Assembly (NCBI GenBank): GCA_030528905.1
Contig: JAUMXZ010000003.1
Span: 1 to 47,781 of the forward strand
DNA from: Clostridia bacterium
GTDB lineage: Bacteria > Bacillota > Clostridia > Oscillospirales > Acutalibacteraceae
Reading direction: 5' to 3'
Length of the DNA stretch: 47,781 nt
Below are positions 35,158 through 44,154 of the stretch, piece by piece. A model generated the notes under the pieces. It had not been told where the DNA came from and searched no databases. It was given only the letters and a program-made list of their open reading frames with translations. The position numbers and the translations under genes are program-made. The first letter of the stretch is position 1. The number at the start of each line of letters is the position of its first letter.

Positions 35158-35670
35158 TTATTCTGTTACTTCTTTTCTTTGTATACGCGCTTTTAAGTTT
35201 AAGATTCTTATTCTGTTATATCTTTGAATACAAACACACGCACCGTTAAAAATTATTACTATTGAGGAAAAAACAACTGCATATGCAACCGGACTTATAA
35301 TAAAGGCTATCACCGCATAAAGACAGTTATATGAATGATTCCATTCTGCACGACAAGTTTCTAAAAGAAATCTTTCGATATACTCATCATCATTGAGCAT
35401 TTTTAAATCTACATTTCTTTTTGAAAAGCCCTCTTTTCCTATATGCTGCGGTATATGATCTTTCCAGAGTTTTATTTTAAAATATTTTATATAAATATTT
35501 CCGTTCTTCTCCCAACTTTTTGTCATATATCGCTTTTTTCTGTAATCAAAATGCTTTTCGTTTATTTTAACACATAGCACAAATATTATTATATGCCATA
35601 TAACTGCTGCGATTATATCTGTAAAAACAAAATGGAAAAAACTATTGCTATGCAAATCCTCACCCCTCAC
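35158..35670 (-). CDS. Small membrane protein resembling CrtO-type acyltransferases
   Basis: Protein of 170 residues. One hydrophobic helix lies near the N-terminus (about 15-35) and a long hydrophobic stretch near 115-150. Between them WEKNGNIYIKYFKIKLWKDHIP, KEGFSKRNVDL, and DDEYIERFLLETCRAEWNH resemble the glycosyl-4,4'-diaponeurosporenoate acyltransferase (CrtO) family, which in staphylococci acylates a carotenoid glycoside. No other carotenoid gene is in the window, so the substrate here is probably different, perhaps another lipid or glycan. It sits 22 bases after rpoD and 30 before rsmE, inside a housekeeping operon. The likely start is GTG at 35670; its ribosome binding site is weak. 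Confidence 0.55.
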   Translation of the reverse strand: MRGEDLHSNSFFHFVFTDIIAAVIWHIIIFVLCVKINEKHFDYRKKRYMTKSWEKNGNIYIKYFKIKLWKDHIPQHIGKEGFSKRNVDLKMLNDDEYIERFLLETCRAEWNHSYNCLYAVIAFIISPVAYAVVFSSIVIIFNGACVCIQRYNRIRILNLKARIQRKEVTE

Positions 35671-35692
35671 ATTCGTATATTATTTGATATCT

Positions 35693-36796
35693 TTATTCCA
35701 AATAATCTTTTAAAATCTTACTTCTGCTTGGATGTCTTAACTTTCTTAATGCCTTTGCTTCAATCTGTCTTATTCTCTCTCTTGTTACATTAAACTGCTT
35801 TCCTACTTCTTCAAGTGTTCTTGATCGTCCGTCTATAAGGCCGAATCTCAATTTCAACACCATACTCTCCCTGGGGGTTAATGTTTCCAACACTTTATGA
35901 AGTTGTTCTTTTAAAAGCATATGTGAAGCCGCATCTGCCGGAGATAGTGCATCTTCATCCTGTAAAAAATCTCCTAAATGGCTGTCTTCTTCTTCGCCTA
36001 TCGGCGTTTCCATAGACACCGGTTCCTGAGCTATTTTCATAATCTCACGAACTTTATCTACTGACAAGTTAAGCTCATCTGCTACTTCTTCCGGAGTAGG
36101 TTCCCTTCCATTTAGATGTAGAAGCTGTCCTGAGACTTTTTTTACCTTGTTTATCGTTTCTACCATATGCACCGGAATTCTTATTGTTCTTGCCTGGTCT
36201 GCTATTGATCTTGTTATTGCCTGTCTTATCCACCAGGTCGCATAGGTTGAAAATTTAAAGCCCTTTGTATAGTCAAATTTCTCAACAGCTTTTATAAGGC
36301 CTAAATTTCCTTCCTGTATCAGATCTAAAAAGTTCATTCCTCTTCCTAAATATCTTTTTGCGATACTTACAACGAGTCTTAAATTAGATTCTGAGAGTCT
36401 TTTCTTAGCTTCTTCATCGCCGTTACTTATTTTTATTGCCAAATCAACTTCTTCCTCTATACTCAAAAGAGGTACGCAGCCTATTTCCTTCAGGTAAATT
36501 TTCACCGGGTCGTCTATAACCGGTGAATCGCTTAGTGCAAGATCAACATCGCTTTTCTTGCCTTTTACCTCCGTACTGCTTACTAAATTATCTTCTTCGT
36601 CCTCAATCTCGAGGTCCTCTATTATATATATCGACTGCTGCTCTAATGTATCGTATAGAAATTCCATTTGATCCGGCTCGAAATCTATTTCTCCCATAGC
36701 ATCGAGAATATCTTTCATTCTCAATGTTCCGGATTGTTTGCCCTGCTCTTTTAATTCTTTAAAAATTTTTGCTTTCTCAGGAGTTAAATTTACCAT
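35693..36796 (-). CDS. rpoD: Primary sigma factor SigA/RpoD
   Basis: Protein of 367 residues, the size of clostridial SigA. An N-terminal region 1.1 ([28 protein letters not shown]) precedes region 1.2 ([23 protein letters not shown]), region 2 ([42 protein letters not shown]), region 3 and region 4 ([47 protein letters not shown]). It directs RNA polymerase to the TTGACA/TATAAT promoters seen across the window. It follows dnaG in the classic dgt-dnaG-rpoD order. The spacing between AAGGAGGGG and the ATG is unusually long, with a hairpin between them. Confidence 0.97.
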   Translation of the reverse strand: MVNLTPEKAKIFKELKEQGKQSGTLRMKDILDAMGEIDFEPDQMEFLYDTLEQQSIYIIEDLEIEDEEDNLVSSTEVKGKKSDVDLALSDSPVIDDPVKIYLKEIGCVPLLSIEEEVDLAIKISNGDEEAKKRLSESNLRLVVSIAKRYLGRGMNFLDLIQEGNLGLIKAVEKFDYTKGFKFSTYATWWIRQAITRSIADQARTIRIPVHMVETINKVKKVSGQLLHLNGREPTPEEVADELNLSVDKVREIMKIAQEPVSMETPIGEEEDSHLGDFLQDEDALSPADAASHMLLKEQLHKVLETLTPRESMVLKLRFGLIDGRSRTLEEVGKQFNVTRERIRQIEAKALRKLRHPSRSKILKDYLE

Positions 36797-36831
36797 ATTT
36801 ATCTAGCGTTATAAAAACGCTTCCCCTCCTT
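36797..36831 (-). promoter_or_regulatory. rpoD ribosome binding site separated from the ATG by a hairpin
   Basis: AAGGAGGGG (about 36831-36823) lies nearly 30 bases before the rpoD ATG, far beyond the usual 5-10. Between them AGCGTT (36810-36805 strand complement) and AACGCT (36821-36816) form a perfect 6-base stem with a 5-base loop. Removing the stem-loop leaves about 9-11 bases, a workable spacing. An in-frame TAG upstream excludes an earlier start. Confidence 0.6.
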
Positions 36832-36855
36832 TTTGAATTTTTAACTTTTTTTATT

Positions 36856-38601
36856 TTACTGCTTATGCTTTTTTAGTATATTCACAAAGTCTTCTAATTG
36901 ATCAACAGGTATGTTATCGGTGTTTTTCAGCTTCAATTTCTTATATTCACATACTAAAAGCTCTACATATTCTTGTAATTGTTGTTTGTTTTTTATATTA
37001 AAACCTCTTGTTGCCAAAACTTTTGACATAAATCCCATAACTTCAGCAGAAAATTTCGATGAAAAATCAGAAAATGTGCATACCCCTTTTTGGTCTGTTT
37101 TTTTCACAATAAAGGCAAATATATCTTTATTCATCATATACTCTGCAAAATTTCCATACAGCTCTTTTATACTGTTCCCAACATCCTCAGGATGTTTCAT
37201 AATATACGCTATAATATTTTCTTCCAAAACAGAAATTTTATCATTCTTTAACATTCTTGGGCTGTTTTCTGATTTTATTCCGATAGATTCAATAGATTTT
37301 TGATTTTCATTGGTTTTTATTCTTTTCCTTAGTATTTTTTTTACATAATCTTTTAATACATTTTTATCTATATTTTCATCGCTGCTAAGTTTATTTATAT
37401 GGATATCTCTTTCTATTCCACTGGGTAACTCGGCAAAAAGCTCGCAAGCCTTATTTATAAATCTCACTTTACCGTTTATTGATGTCAGATCATATTCGCT
37501 TTTTAGCTTATCTAATCTGAACTCGACATCATTTTTTATGGTTTTTATGATGTTTTTTATTTTTATTGCAGCATTCTGTGTACTGTTTATAAACTCATCC
37601 GGATCTTTTCCTGATGGTAGTTTTAAAATTTTTACATCAACGCCCTCTTTTCTTAATATCGGTATTGCCCTCATTGTTGCCTTTTGTCCTGCATCATCAG
37701 AATCATAGGCTATTATTACTTCACCGGCATATCTTGATATTAACTTTGCTTGAGCTGTTGTAAGTGATGTACCCAGACTTGCTACAGCGTTAAAGAACCC
37801 TATTTTATGAAAGGCTATAACATCCATATAACCTTCAGCTAAGATCATATATTTTTCTTTGCTGTTTTTGGCAAAGTTCATAGAAAACAGATTGTCACTT
37901 TTTTTAAACACCTGTGTATCTGATGTATTCAGATACTTCGGATTTACCTGCCCCATTGCTCTTGCTCCGAAGGCTATTACATTTCCTCTTATGTCTATAA
38001 TCGGGAAAATTATCCTGTTAAAAAACCTGTCTTTTAATTCCCCTCTGTGCTTATAAACGACATTGGCCTGTTCCAACTCATAGTCTGAAAATCCTTTTTC
38101 TTTCAGGTGCTTAGTCAAAAGATTTGCTCTTAGCGGTGCAAATCCCAATCCAAAATGTCTTATAACTTTATCAGAAAGCTTTCGGCTTCTAAGGTATTTT
38201 AGTGCTTCGACTCCACTATCTGAATACAAAGCATTGTGAAAAAACCTTGCCGAAATGCGATTTATCTCAAAAATTCTCGAACGAAGCTTTAAAATTTTGC
38301 TGTCTATGTTTGAATCCGGCATCTTTACTCCTGTTTTATCTGCCAGATATTTTAAAGCATCCATATAATCAAGATTTTGCGAAAGCATTACAAATGTTAT
38401 TATATCCCCACCTGCTCCACAGCCAAAACAGTAAAAAGACTGCGTGTCCTGATATACTGTAAATGACGGCGTTTTTTCTTTATGAAACGGGCATAAGCCT
38501 TTTGAAATTCTTCCGCTGTGTTTTAAATTTGTATATGGTGTGATTAGATCATTAAGATCTGTCTTCAATCGAACTTCATTTAAAAACTTTTCGATATCCA
38601 T
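36856..38601 (-). CDS. dnaG: DNA primase
   Basis: Protein of 581 residues. The N-terminal zinc finger (CPFHKEKTPSF, FYCFGCGAGGD) is followed by the catalytic core, with the Toprim acidic residues in LAEGYMDVIAF and IIAYDSDDAGQKA. A C-terminal helicase-interacting region (about 430-581) is divergent, as usual. It makes RNA primers for DNA replication. It lies between dgt and rpoD with short gaps, the common macromolecular-synthesis arrangement. GGGTGA lies 7 bases before the ATG. Confidence 0.96.
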   Translation of the reverse strand: MDIEKFLNEVRLKTDLNDLITPYTNLKHSGRISKGLCPFHKEKTPSFTVYQDTQSFYCFGCGAGGDIITFVMLSQNLDYMDALKYLADKTGVKMPDSNIDSKILKLRSRIFEINRISARFFHNALYSDSGVEALKYLRSRKLSDKVIRHFGLGFAPLRANLLTKHLKEKGFSDYELEQANVVYKHRGELKDRFFNRIIFPIIDIRGNVIAFGARAMGQVNPKYLNTSDTQVFKKSDNLFSMNFAKNSKEKYMILAEGYMDVIAFHKIGFFNAVASLGTSLTTAQAKLISRYAGEVIIAYDSDDAGQKATMRAIPILRKEGVDVKILKLPSGKDPDEFINSTQNAAIKIKNIIKTIKNDVEFRLDKLKSEYDLTSINGKVRFINKACELFAELPSGIERDIHINKLSSDENIDKNVLKDYVKKILRKRIKTNENQKSIESIGIKSENSPRMLKNDKISVLEENIIAYIMKHPEDVGNSIKELYGNFAEYMMNKDIFAFIVKKTDQKGVCTFSDFSSKFSAEVMGFMSKVLATRGFNIKNKQQLQEYVELLVCEYKKLKLKNTDNIPVDQLEDFVNILKKHKQ

Positions 38602-38645
38602 AATTGTTCACCCACATTACTATATACCGATTTAATACCCTGTTA

Positions 38646-39647
38646 CTATATTTTATCCCACGCTTTAGGAATAAATAAATCATCAAAAAGCTTTATTGCA
38701 TACTGATCTGATAAACTCGCAATAAAGTCACAGACAGCACGCTCTGTTCCTTCTTCCAGCATAATATTTTTATATGTCGGCAGTATAACATCAGGCTTTT
38801 TTACGATGTATTCAAACAAGCTTTCTATAAAATACGGTATTTTATCCTCTTCTTCTCTTGCAAACTTATTATAATAGACCTTATCGTACATAAACTTATG
38901 CAGCATATCGAATTGTTCCTGTACTTCTTCTGACATTTTAAGATCTTTATCTGTTGAGTTTTCAATAAGCGAAAAAACCAGCGTATTTATTCTTTTTGAA
39001 AGCTTTGTTCCGAGTATCTCCTCGCAGCTTTTCGGTATATCTTCTGATTTTATTATTCCGGCTGTTAGCGCATCATCTATATCGTGATTTATATATGCGA
39101 TTCTATCTGCTATTCTAACGACCTGACCTTCCAATGTATCCGCATTTTTACCTTTTGTATGACACAAAATTCCGTTTCTCACTTCATATGACAAATTTAA
39201 TCCGCGGGGCATCTTTTCCAGCTTCTCTACTACTCTTACACCCTGTTCGTAATGACGAAAGCCGCCTTTCATTATATCATTCAAGGCTCTTTCTCCTGCG
39301 TGTCCAAAAGGTGTATGCCCAAGGTCATGAGCAAGAGCAATAGCTTCTGTTAAATCTTCATTTAATTTAAGTGCTCGTGAAATTGTTCTTGCAACTTGAG
39401 AAACCTCTAAAGTATGAGTAAGCCTTGTTCTGTAGTGATCATCATTCGGAGATAAAAACACCTGCGTTTTATGCTTTAACATTCTGAACGCTTTACTGTG
39501 TATTATCCTGTCTCTATCCTGCTGAAAAATCGTCCTTATCGGACACAGCTCATCCTGATAGTATCTGCCCTTGCTGTTTTTTGCTAATGTAGCATTAGCC
39601 GACAGAAAAGATTCTTCATAGTTTTCAGTTTGCTCTCTTAAATTCAA
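38646..39647 (-). CDS. dgt: dGTPase-like HD-domain triphosphohydrolase
   Basis: Protein of about 333 residues. The HD metal motif is split as usual: RLTHTLEVSQVA, then ALAHDLGHTPFGHAGE, with a later VVRIADRIAYINHDIDDA. RTIFQQDRDRIIHSKAFRMLKHKTQVF at the N-terminus is the conserved family block. Members hydrolyse dGTP or other dNTPs to nucleoside and triphosphate. TTG at 39647 is the preferred start because GGAG lies 8 bases before it; a GTG at 39656 overlaps that site. It heads the dgt-dnaG-rpoD order, 50 bases after the YigZ-family gene. Confidence 0.9.
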   Translation of the reverse strand: MNLREQTENYEESFLSANATLAKNSKGRYYQDELCPIRTIFQQDRDRIIHSKAFRMLKHKTQVFLSPNDDHYRTRLTHTLEVSQVARTISRALKLNEDLTEAIALAHDLGHTPFGHAGERALNDIMKGGFRHYEQGVRVVEKLEKMPRGLNLSYEVRNGILCHTKGKNADTLEGQVVRIADRIAYINHDIDDALTAGIIKSEDIPKSCEEILGTKLSKRINTLVFSLIENSTDKDLKMSEEVQEQFDMLHKFMYDKVYYNKFAREEEDKIPYFIESLFEYIVKKPDVILPTYKNIMLEEGTERAVCDFIASLSDQYAIKLFDDLFIPKAWDKI

Positions 39648-39697
39648 CAGTATCACTCCGAATAAATATTAACTAAAAATTGCTCGTACGCTCTCTT

Positions 39698-40327
39698 TCA
39701 GACTTCCTCATACGGTAAAAAATCTTCAGATATAACTTCCAGGTCAAAATTTGCAGCAAGGGTATCGTTTAAATCTTTTACAAGTTTACCAAATTGTTCC
39801 TCTTTTATATAGAAGCTTATTCTCACTTCATCACTATAGTCACAATTTCTTATAACGGCCTTGTATGAATTTAAAATGAACTCTAATTTCCCATAAAGCG
39901 CATAATCAACGACAATTTCACATTCTTTGCAAAGAAACATCTTAGCGATAATTGATTTCTCAAGAGCAATTTTCACAGCCTCTGAATATGCTCTTACCAG
40001 TCCTCCTGTGCCAAGAAGTATCCCGCCAAAATATCTTGTGACAACTGCTGCAACATCAGTAAGCTCACTTTTCTGCAGCACTTGCAGCATTGGTAATCCG
40101 GCTGTTGATTTCGGTTCGCCGTCATCGCTGTATCTTATGCGATTATTTTGCTGTAAAATGTAGGCATATGTATTATGTCTTGCTGTTTTATGCTCTGACT
40201 TTATCTTGTTTATAAAATCTATAGCCTCTTGTTCTGTTTTAACCGGGCATATAGAACATATAAATTTTGATTTCTTTTCGGTTAGTTCGCCGCAGCAAGA
40301 TTCCAATATGGTTTTATAATAGCTCAT
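39698..40327 (-). CDS. YigZ/IMPACT family protein
   Basis: Protein of 209 residues with the N-terminal UPF0029/IMPACT domain (KKSKFICSICPVKTEQEAIDFINKIKSEH, YSDDGEPKSTAGLPML, VVTRYFGGILLGTGGLVRAYSEA) and a C-terminal ferredoxin-like domain. The GGxxLGTGGLVRAY motif is diagnostic. The precise biochemical role in bacteria is not settled; related eukaryotic proteins affect Gcn2 signalling. The ATG lacks a good ribosome binding site (an AAGG is 13 bases upstream). It may be transcribed with dgt, which starts about 50 bases further on. Confidence 0.9.
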   Translation of the reverse strand: MSYYKTILESCCGELTEKKSKFICSICPVKTEQEAIDFINKIKSEHKTARHNTYAYILQQNNRIRYSDDGEPKSTAGLPMLQVLQKSELTDVAAVVTRYFGGILLGTGGLVRAYSEAVKIALEKSIIAKMFLCKECEIVVDYALYGKLEFILNSYKAVIRNCDYSDEVRISFYIKEEQFGKLVKDLNDTLAANFDLEVISEDFLPYEEV

Positions 40328-40427
40328 TTTAAATTACATACCTTTTTGTTCTGATTATTTACATTATCTATAATATCCTGCACAGAGTTTATAAATGATT
40401 GCATTTTACTCTGACTGTTACAAGATA

Positions 40428-40462
40428 AGAAACAAAGCGATACAGAAGCCACTGCATCGCTT
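40428..40462 (-). terminator. Terminator after rpmE
   Basis: A 10-base stem (40435-40444 against 40453-40462, one G-U pair on the minus strand) with an 8-base loop is followed by TTGTTTCTT. It closes the ribosomal-protein unit about 42 bases after rpmE. Confidence 0.7.
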
Positions 40463-40503
40463 GTGCAAAATAGATAAAATACAAGTTAATATCCGCTGCT
40501 ATC

Positions 40504-40710
40504 TTAGCCGTTCTTTTTTGCGTAACGTCTTTTAAATCTCTCAACACGTCCGCCTGTATCTACCAATTTTTGTTTACCGGTAAAGAACGGATGACATTTA
40601 GAACAAATTTCAACCTTTATATTTGATTTTGTTGATCTTGTTTCTATTACATTTCCGCAAGCGCAGGTAATTGTTGTTTCCTTATAATCCGGATGTATAT
40701 CTTTTCTCAT
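40504..40710 (-). CDS. rpmE: 50S ribosomal protein L31 (zinc-binding form)
   Basis: Protein of 68 residues. The four zinc ligands are present as C-x-C (TCACGN) and C-x-x-C ([15 protein letters not shown]), so this is the zinc-containing type rather than the zinc-free paralogue. The start MRKDIHPDY and the basic tail [12 protein letters not shown] are standard. AAGGGGTGATC precedes the ATG. It lies 46 bases after rpmA with no terminator between. Confidence 0.97.
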   Translation of the reverse strand: MRKDIHPDYKETTITCACGNVIETRSTKSNIKVEICSKCHPFFTGKQKLVDTGGRVERFKRRYAKKNG

Positions 40711-40756
40711 CTGTGATCACCCCTTTTTTTATTGTATGTCTATAGTTTTTTTGTTT

Positions 40757-41038
40757 TTATTGCTCTGCATATACAGAAACTTTCTTTCTGCTTTTTCCAA
40801 AACGCTCAAATTTAACTTTGCCGTCTATCAAAGCGAACAAAGAATCATCTGAACCGCGACCTACATTATTTCCGGGATGAATGTGTGTTCCGCGTTGTTT
40901 AACAAGGATATTTCCTGCTAAAACAAACTGTCCGTCAGCACGCTTTACACCTAATCTTTTTGACTCGGAATCTCTTCCGTTCTTTGTAGAACCCATTCCT
41001 TTTTTATGAGCAAATAATTGTATATTGATTTTTAGCAT
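40757..41038 (-). CDS. rpmA: 50S ribosomal protein L27 with cleavable N-terminal extension
   Basis: Protein of 93 residues. The N-terminal MLKINIQLF precedes [21 protein letters not shown], the usual L27 start. Firmicutes L27 carries such a short extension ending in a [LI]QxF motif, which the Prp protease removes before ribosome assembly; this example reads INIQLF. The gene for Prp lies directly upstream with a 3-base gap. AGGAGG-like GGAGGTG overlaps the end of prp. Confidence 0.97.
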   Translation of the reverse strand: MLKINIQLFAHKKGMGSTKNGRDSESKRLGVKRADGQFVLAGNILVKQRGTHIHPGNNVGRGSDDSLFALIDGKVKFERFGKSRKKVSVYAEQ

Positions 41039-41041
41039 TAT

Positions 41042-41365
41042 TTACACCTCCACATAACTTACGCTTATTTCGTTTTCATATTCACTTTGCAAATTTTCAA
41101 GGTGAAGTAAAAGTCCATATAACAAGCTTTCACAGCTTTTAAAGTCTTTATCTTCTATCAACAGAGCTAATCTTCCGTCGTCAGACAAAGAAATTTTTGC
41201 TTCAACCTTACACACTTCGGTAATGGAATTTGCTACCATAAAGGCTACCGAAGAAACTGCTGCACACACAATGTTCTGACCTGCCTGCAGGTCACCTGCG
41301 TGTCCTGAAAAATCAAAACCTAACAGTTTGTCGTTTTTGTTTTTCAGAAATCTTGCATAAATCAT
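41042..41365 (-). CDS. prp: Ribosomal-processing cysteine protease Prp
   Basis: Protein of 107 residues. The catalytic pair is visible as His in [10 protein letters not shown] and Cys in [13 protein letters not shown]. Prp cleaves the N-terminal extension of L27 in Firmicutes; its position between rplU and rpmA is diagnostic. The ATG overlaps the rplU stop by 4 bases (ATGA), indicating coupled translation. Confidence 0.95.
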   Translation of the reverse strand: MIYARFLKNKNDKLLGFDFSGHAGDLQAGQNIVCAAVSSVAFMVANSITEVCKVEAKISLSDDGRLALLIEDKDFKSCESLLYGLLLHLENLQSEYENEISVSYVEV

Positions 41366-41670
41366 GCAGTAATTGAGTCTATTTTTATCTTTGTATACGG
41401 TTGTCTATGTCCCAATTTACGCTTAATGCTTTTCTTTGGTTTGTATGTGAAAACAGTAATTTTCTTAGCTTTGCCGTTTTTTACAACAGTTGCTGATACT
41501 TTAGCGTTTTCAACATAAGGACTGCCAATTTCCAATCCTTTGTCAGAAGATACTGCAACAGCTTTCAACTCGATGCTGTCTCCTTCTTCGACATTCAATT
41601 TCTCGATGAAAATTTCATCATTTTGCTCTACCTTGTACTGCTTTCCACCTGTTTCAATAATAGCATACAT
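41362..41670 (-). CDS. rplU: 50S ribosomal protein L21
   Basis: Protein of 102 residues from the ATG at 41670 ([14 protein letters not shown], the standard L21 start); an in-frame GTG six codons earlier overlaps the GTGAGG ribosome binding site. Other conserved blocks are [32 protein letters not shown] and [15 protein letters not shown]. It is the first gene of rplU-prp-rpmA, behind a consensus promoter and a structured leader. Confidence 0.96.
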   Translation of the reverse strand: MYAIIETGGKQYKVEQNDEIFIEKLNVEEGDSIELKAVAVSSDKGLEIGSPYVENAKVSATVVKNGKAKKITVFTYKPKKSIKRKLGHRQPYTKIKIDSITA

Positions 41671-41756
41671 AACAGTAACCGGCCTCACTTTCTTTAATTA
41701 GACTCGCTGTTTATAGGCAGCTTACGCATTTAAAGCCTACACCAAGCGGTTATATC
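41671..41756 (-). ncRNA. Putative L21 leader (structured 5' UTR of rplU)
   Basis: The roughly 85-base leader is free of genes and structured. CAGC/GCTG segments (41718-41721 with 41706-41709) form a hairpin, and TAGG inside its loop (41714-41717) can pair with CCTA at 41736-41739, a pseudoknot-like layout. Firmicutes L21 operons are known to carry an autoregulatory leader RNA at this place; assignment to that family rests on position and structure only. Confidence 0.5.
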
Positions 41757-41785
41757 ATTTTACACCACTAAAATGAAAATGTCAA
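41757..41785 (-). promoter_or_regulatory. Consensus SigA promoter of rplU-prp-rpmA
   Basis: On the minus strand a perfect TTGACA (41785-41780) and TAAAAT (41762-41757) are separated by 17 bases. Confidence 0.85.
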
Positions 41786-41894
41786 GTGAAAAACCTAATA
41801 ATTTTTAATACTATTTAATAAAATCTTATCACTTACTTTGTCTATTATTCTTCACCTGTTCTTGAAACTTTATAGCCTTAATATTTTTATTTTA

Positions 41895-41923
41895 TTGATT
41901 TTTCATTCATAAACTGATAAAAT
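41895..41923 (+). promoter_or_regulatory. Promoter of tex-ychF
   Basis: TTGATT at 41895-41900 and TAAAAT at 41918-41923 are separated by 17 bases, 34 bases before the tex ATG. Confidence 0.7.
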
Positions 41924-41956
41924 AGCTTAGATATATTTTTGCGTGGAGGTCTGATA

Positions 41957-44140
41957 ATGAACTTTATAACAGAACTTTGCAATCAATTTAATTTGCAAAG
42001 CTGGCAAATTGAAAATATTATAAACCTTATTGAAGAAGGAAATACTATTCCTTTTATATCAAGATACAGAAAAGAAGCTCACGGATCGCTTGATGACCAG
42101 ACTATAAGAGAAATAAATGAACGGTATGACTATTTGAAAAATCTTGACGCTAAGAAAGACGAAGTCAGAAAACTTATCACCTCTCTTGACAAGATGACCG
42201 ACGAGATAAATACTGCTTTGGAAAACGCTCAAACTATTACTGAGGTCGATGATATATACAGACCGTTCAGGCCAAAAAGAAAAACCCGTGCTTCTGTTGC
42301 AAAAGAAAAAGGTCTTGAGCCTTTAGCCTGTCAAATTTTTGATCAAAAAGATAAATCGCTTATCCCTGAAATTCTTGCAAAAGACTACATAAATCCTGAC
42401 AACGATATTAACTCCATAGAAGATGCTCTTTCGGGTGCTTCAGATATAATCGCTGAGAAAATCTCTGATAATGCAAATCTGAGAAAAAGATTAAGAGCTG
42501 TTTTTCAAAATCGCGGCCTTTTAGTTTCAAAAGCTGTCGATAAAGACAAGTCTTCTGTTTATGATATGTATTACGATTTTAGCGAAGCTGTACCTAAGCT
42601 TGCCGGACATCGAATATTGGCAATAAACAGGGGCGAAAAAGAAAAATTCTTAAAAGTCTCCATTGAGCTTGACCAAAACTTTGCTTTGAGTGTAATATAC
42701 TCTGAAATAATCGAAGGAATCTCTGCCTGTGCAGAATTTATAAAAATCGCCGCTTTAGACGCTTATAAAAGACTTATCTACCCGTCTATAGAAAGAGAAA
42801 TCCGAAATATGCTTACCGAATCAGCAAGTGAAAATGCTATAAAAGTCTTTTCCACAAACCTTCGCAATTTACTTATGCAGCCTCCGGTTAAAGGCAAAGT
42901 CACTATGGGCCTTGATCCCGGCTATCGTACCGGCTGCAAAGTTGCTGTTGTCGATAAAACAGGTAAGGTCCTTGACACCGGGGTAATATACCCTACTCAC
43001 TCTCAACTTAAAATAGCTCAATCCAAAAAATTCCTTACGGACTTTATAACTAAATACTCTGTTCAAGTCGTCGCTATCGGAAACGGTACCGCTTCAAAAG
43101 AAACTGAAATTTTCTTTGTTGATGTTATGTCTTCTCTGCCTGAGAAAAATAAAAGAGAAATATCTTATATGGTTGTAAATGAGGCCGGCGCTTCTGTATA
43201 TTCCGCTTCTAAACTTGCCGCTTCTGAATTTCCTGATTTCGATGTCACTTTAAGAAGCGCTGTTTCTATTGCCCGACGCTTACAAGATCCTCTTGCCGAA
43301 CTTGTAAAAATTGAACCTAAGGCTATCGGCGTTGGTCAATATCAACACGATATGCCTAAGAAAAATCTCGAATCTGCTCTTGATGGCGTTGTCGAAGATT
43401 GCGTAAACTCTGTTGGTGTCGATCTTAATACCGCTTCTCCCTCCTTGCTTGCAAAAGTCTCCGGTATCAGTAATCTCATTTCTAAAAATATAGTTAAGTA
43501 TCGCGAGGAAAACGGAGAGTTTCAATCAAGAGACGAACTTAAAAATGTTAGTAAATTAGGCCCTAAAATCTTTGAACAGTGCGCAGGCTTTCTTCGTGTT
43601 TTTGAAAGCGACAACCCTCTTGATAATACCGCTGTACACCCGGAATCTTATAAAATCGCTGCTGACCTTCTTTCTTTGTTTTCTTATGACTCTTTGGATA
43701 TTTCAAACGGTAAAATTAAAAATATAGCTCACGATGTAGAAATGATGGGTGTTGACAATGTCTGTAAAAAATTATGTGTCGGAAAACCTACTCTTATAGA
43801 TATAGTAAAAGAACTCGAAAAGCCCGGACGCGATCCTCGTGATGAACTTCCAAAACCTCTGCTCAGAAAAGATATAATGGATATCAAAAGCCTTAAACCC
43901 GGTATGGAACTTATCGGCACTGTTAGAAATGTTATCGACTTCGGCGCATTTATTGATATCGGCGTCCACCAGGACGGCCTTGTTCATATCTCTCAAATAT
44001 GCGATAAGTTTATCAAAAATCCCGGCGAAGTCCTCAAAATCGGCGATATTGTTAAAGTCTGGGTTATAGATGTAGATCAAAATAAAGGTAGAATCTCTCT
44101 TACTATGAAAGATTCCTCTGTCAAAAATTTAATTCAATAG
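41957..44140 (+). CDS. tex: Tex-family S1 RNA-binding protein
   Basis: Protein of 727 residues from the ATG at 41957, which has GGAGG 7 bases upstream; an earlier GTG lies over that site. Domains in order: N-terminal helical region (NTIPFISRYRKEAHGSLDDQ, VDDIYRPFRPKRKTRA), a YqgF/RuvC-like domain (GLDPGYRTGCKVAVVDKTG), helix-hairpin-helix repeats (LNTASPSLLAKVSGISNLIS), and a C-terminal S1 domain (GTVRNVIDFGAFIDIGVHQD, GLVHISQI). Tex proteins bind nucleic acid and associate with transcription complexes; their exact role differs between species. Followed by ychF after 14 bases. Confidence 0.95.
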   Translation: MNFITELCNQFNLQSWQIENIINLIEEGNTIPFISRYRKEAHGSLDDQTIREINERYDYLKNLDAKKDEVRKLITSLDKMTDEINTALENAQTITEVDDIYRPFRPKRKTRASVAKEKGLEPLACQIFDQKDKSLIPEILAKDYINPDNDINSIEDALSGASDIIAEKISDNANLRKRLRAVFQNRGLLVSKAVDKDKSSVYDMYYDFSEAVPKLAGHRILAINRGEKEKFLKVSIELDQNFALSVIYSEIIEGISACAEFIKIAALDAYKRLIYPSIEREIRNMLTESASENAIKVFSTNLRNLLMQPPVKGKVTMGLDPGYRTGCKVAVVDKTGKVLDTGVIYPTHSQLKIAQSKKFLTDFITKYSVQVVAIGNGTASKETEIFFVDVMSSLPEKNKREISYMVVNEAGASVYSASKLAASEFPDFDVTLRSAVSIARRLQDPLAELVKIEPKAIGVGQYQHDMPKKNLESALDGVVEDCVNSVGVDLNTASPSLLAKVSGISNLISKNIVKYREENGEFQSRDELKNVSKLGPKIFEQCAGFLRVFESDNPLDNTAVHPESYKIAADLLSLFSYDSLDISNGKIKNIAHDVEMMGVDNVCKKLCVGKPTLIDIVKELEKPGRDPRDELPKPLLRKDIMDIKSLKPGMELIGTVRNVIDFGAFIDIGVHQDGLVHISQICDKFIKNPGEVLKIGDIVKVWVIDVDQNKGRISLTMKDSSVKNLIQ

Positions 44141-44154
44141 GAGATTGATAATTT

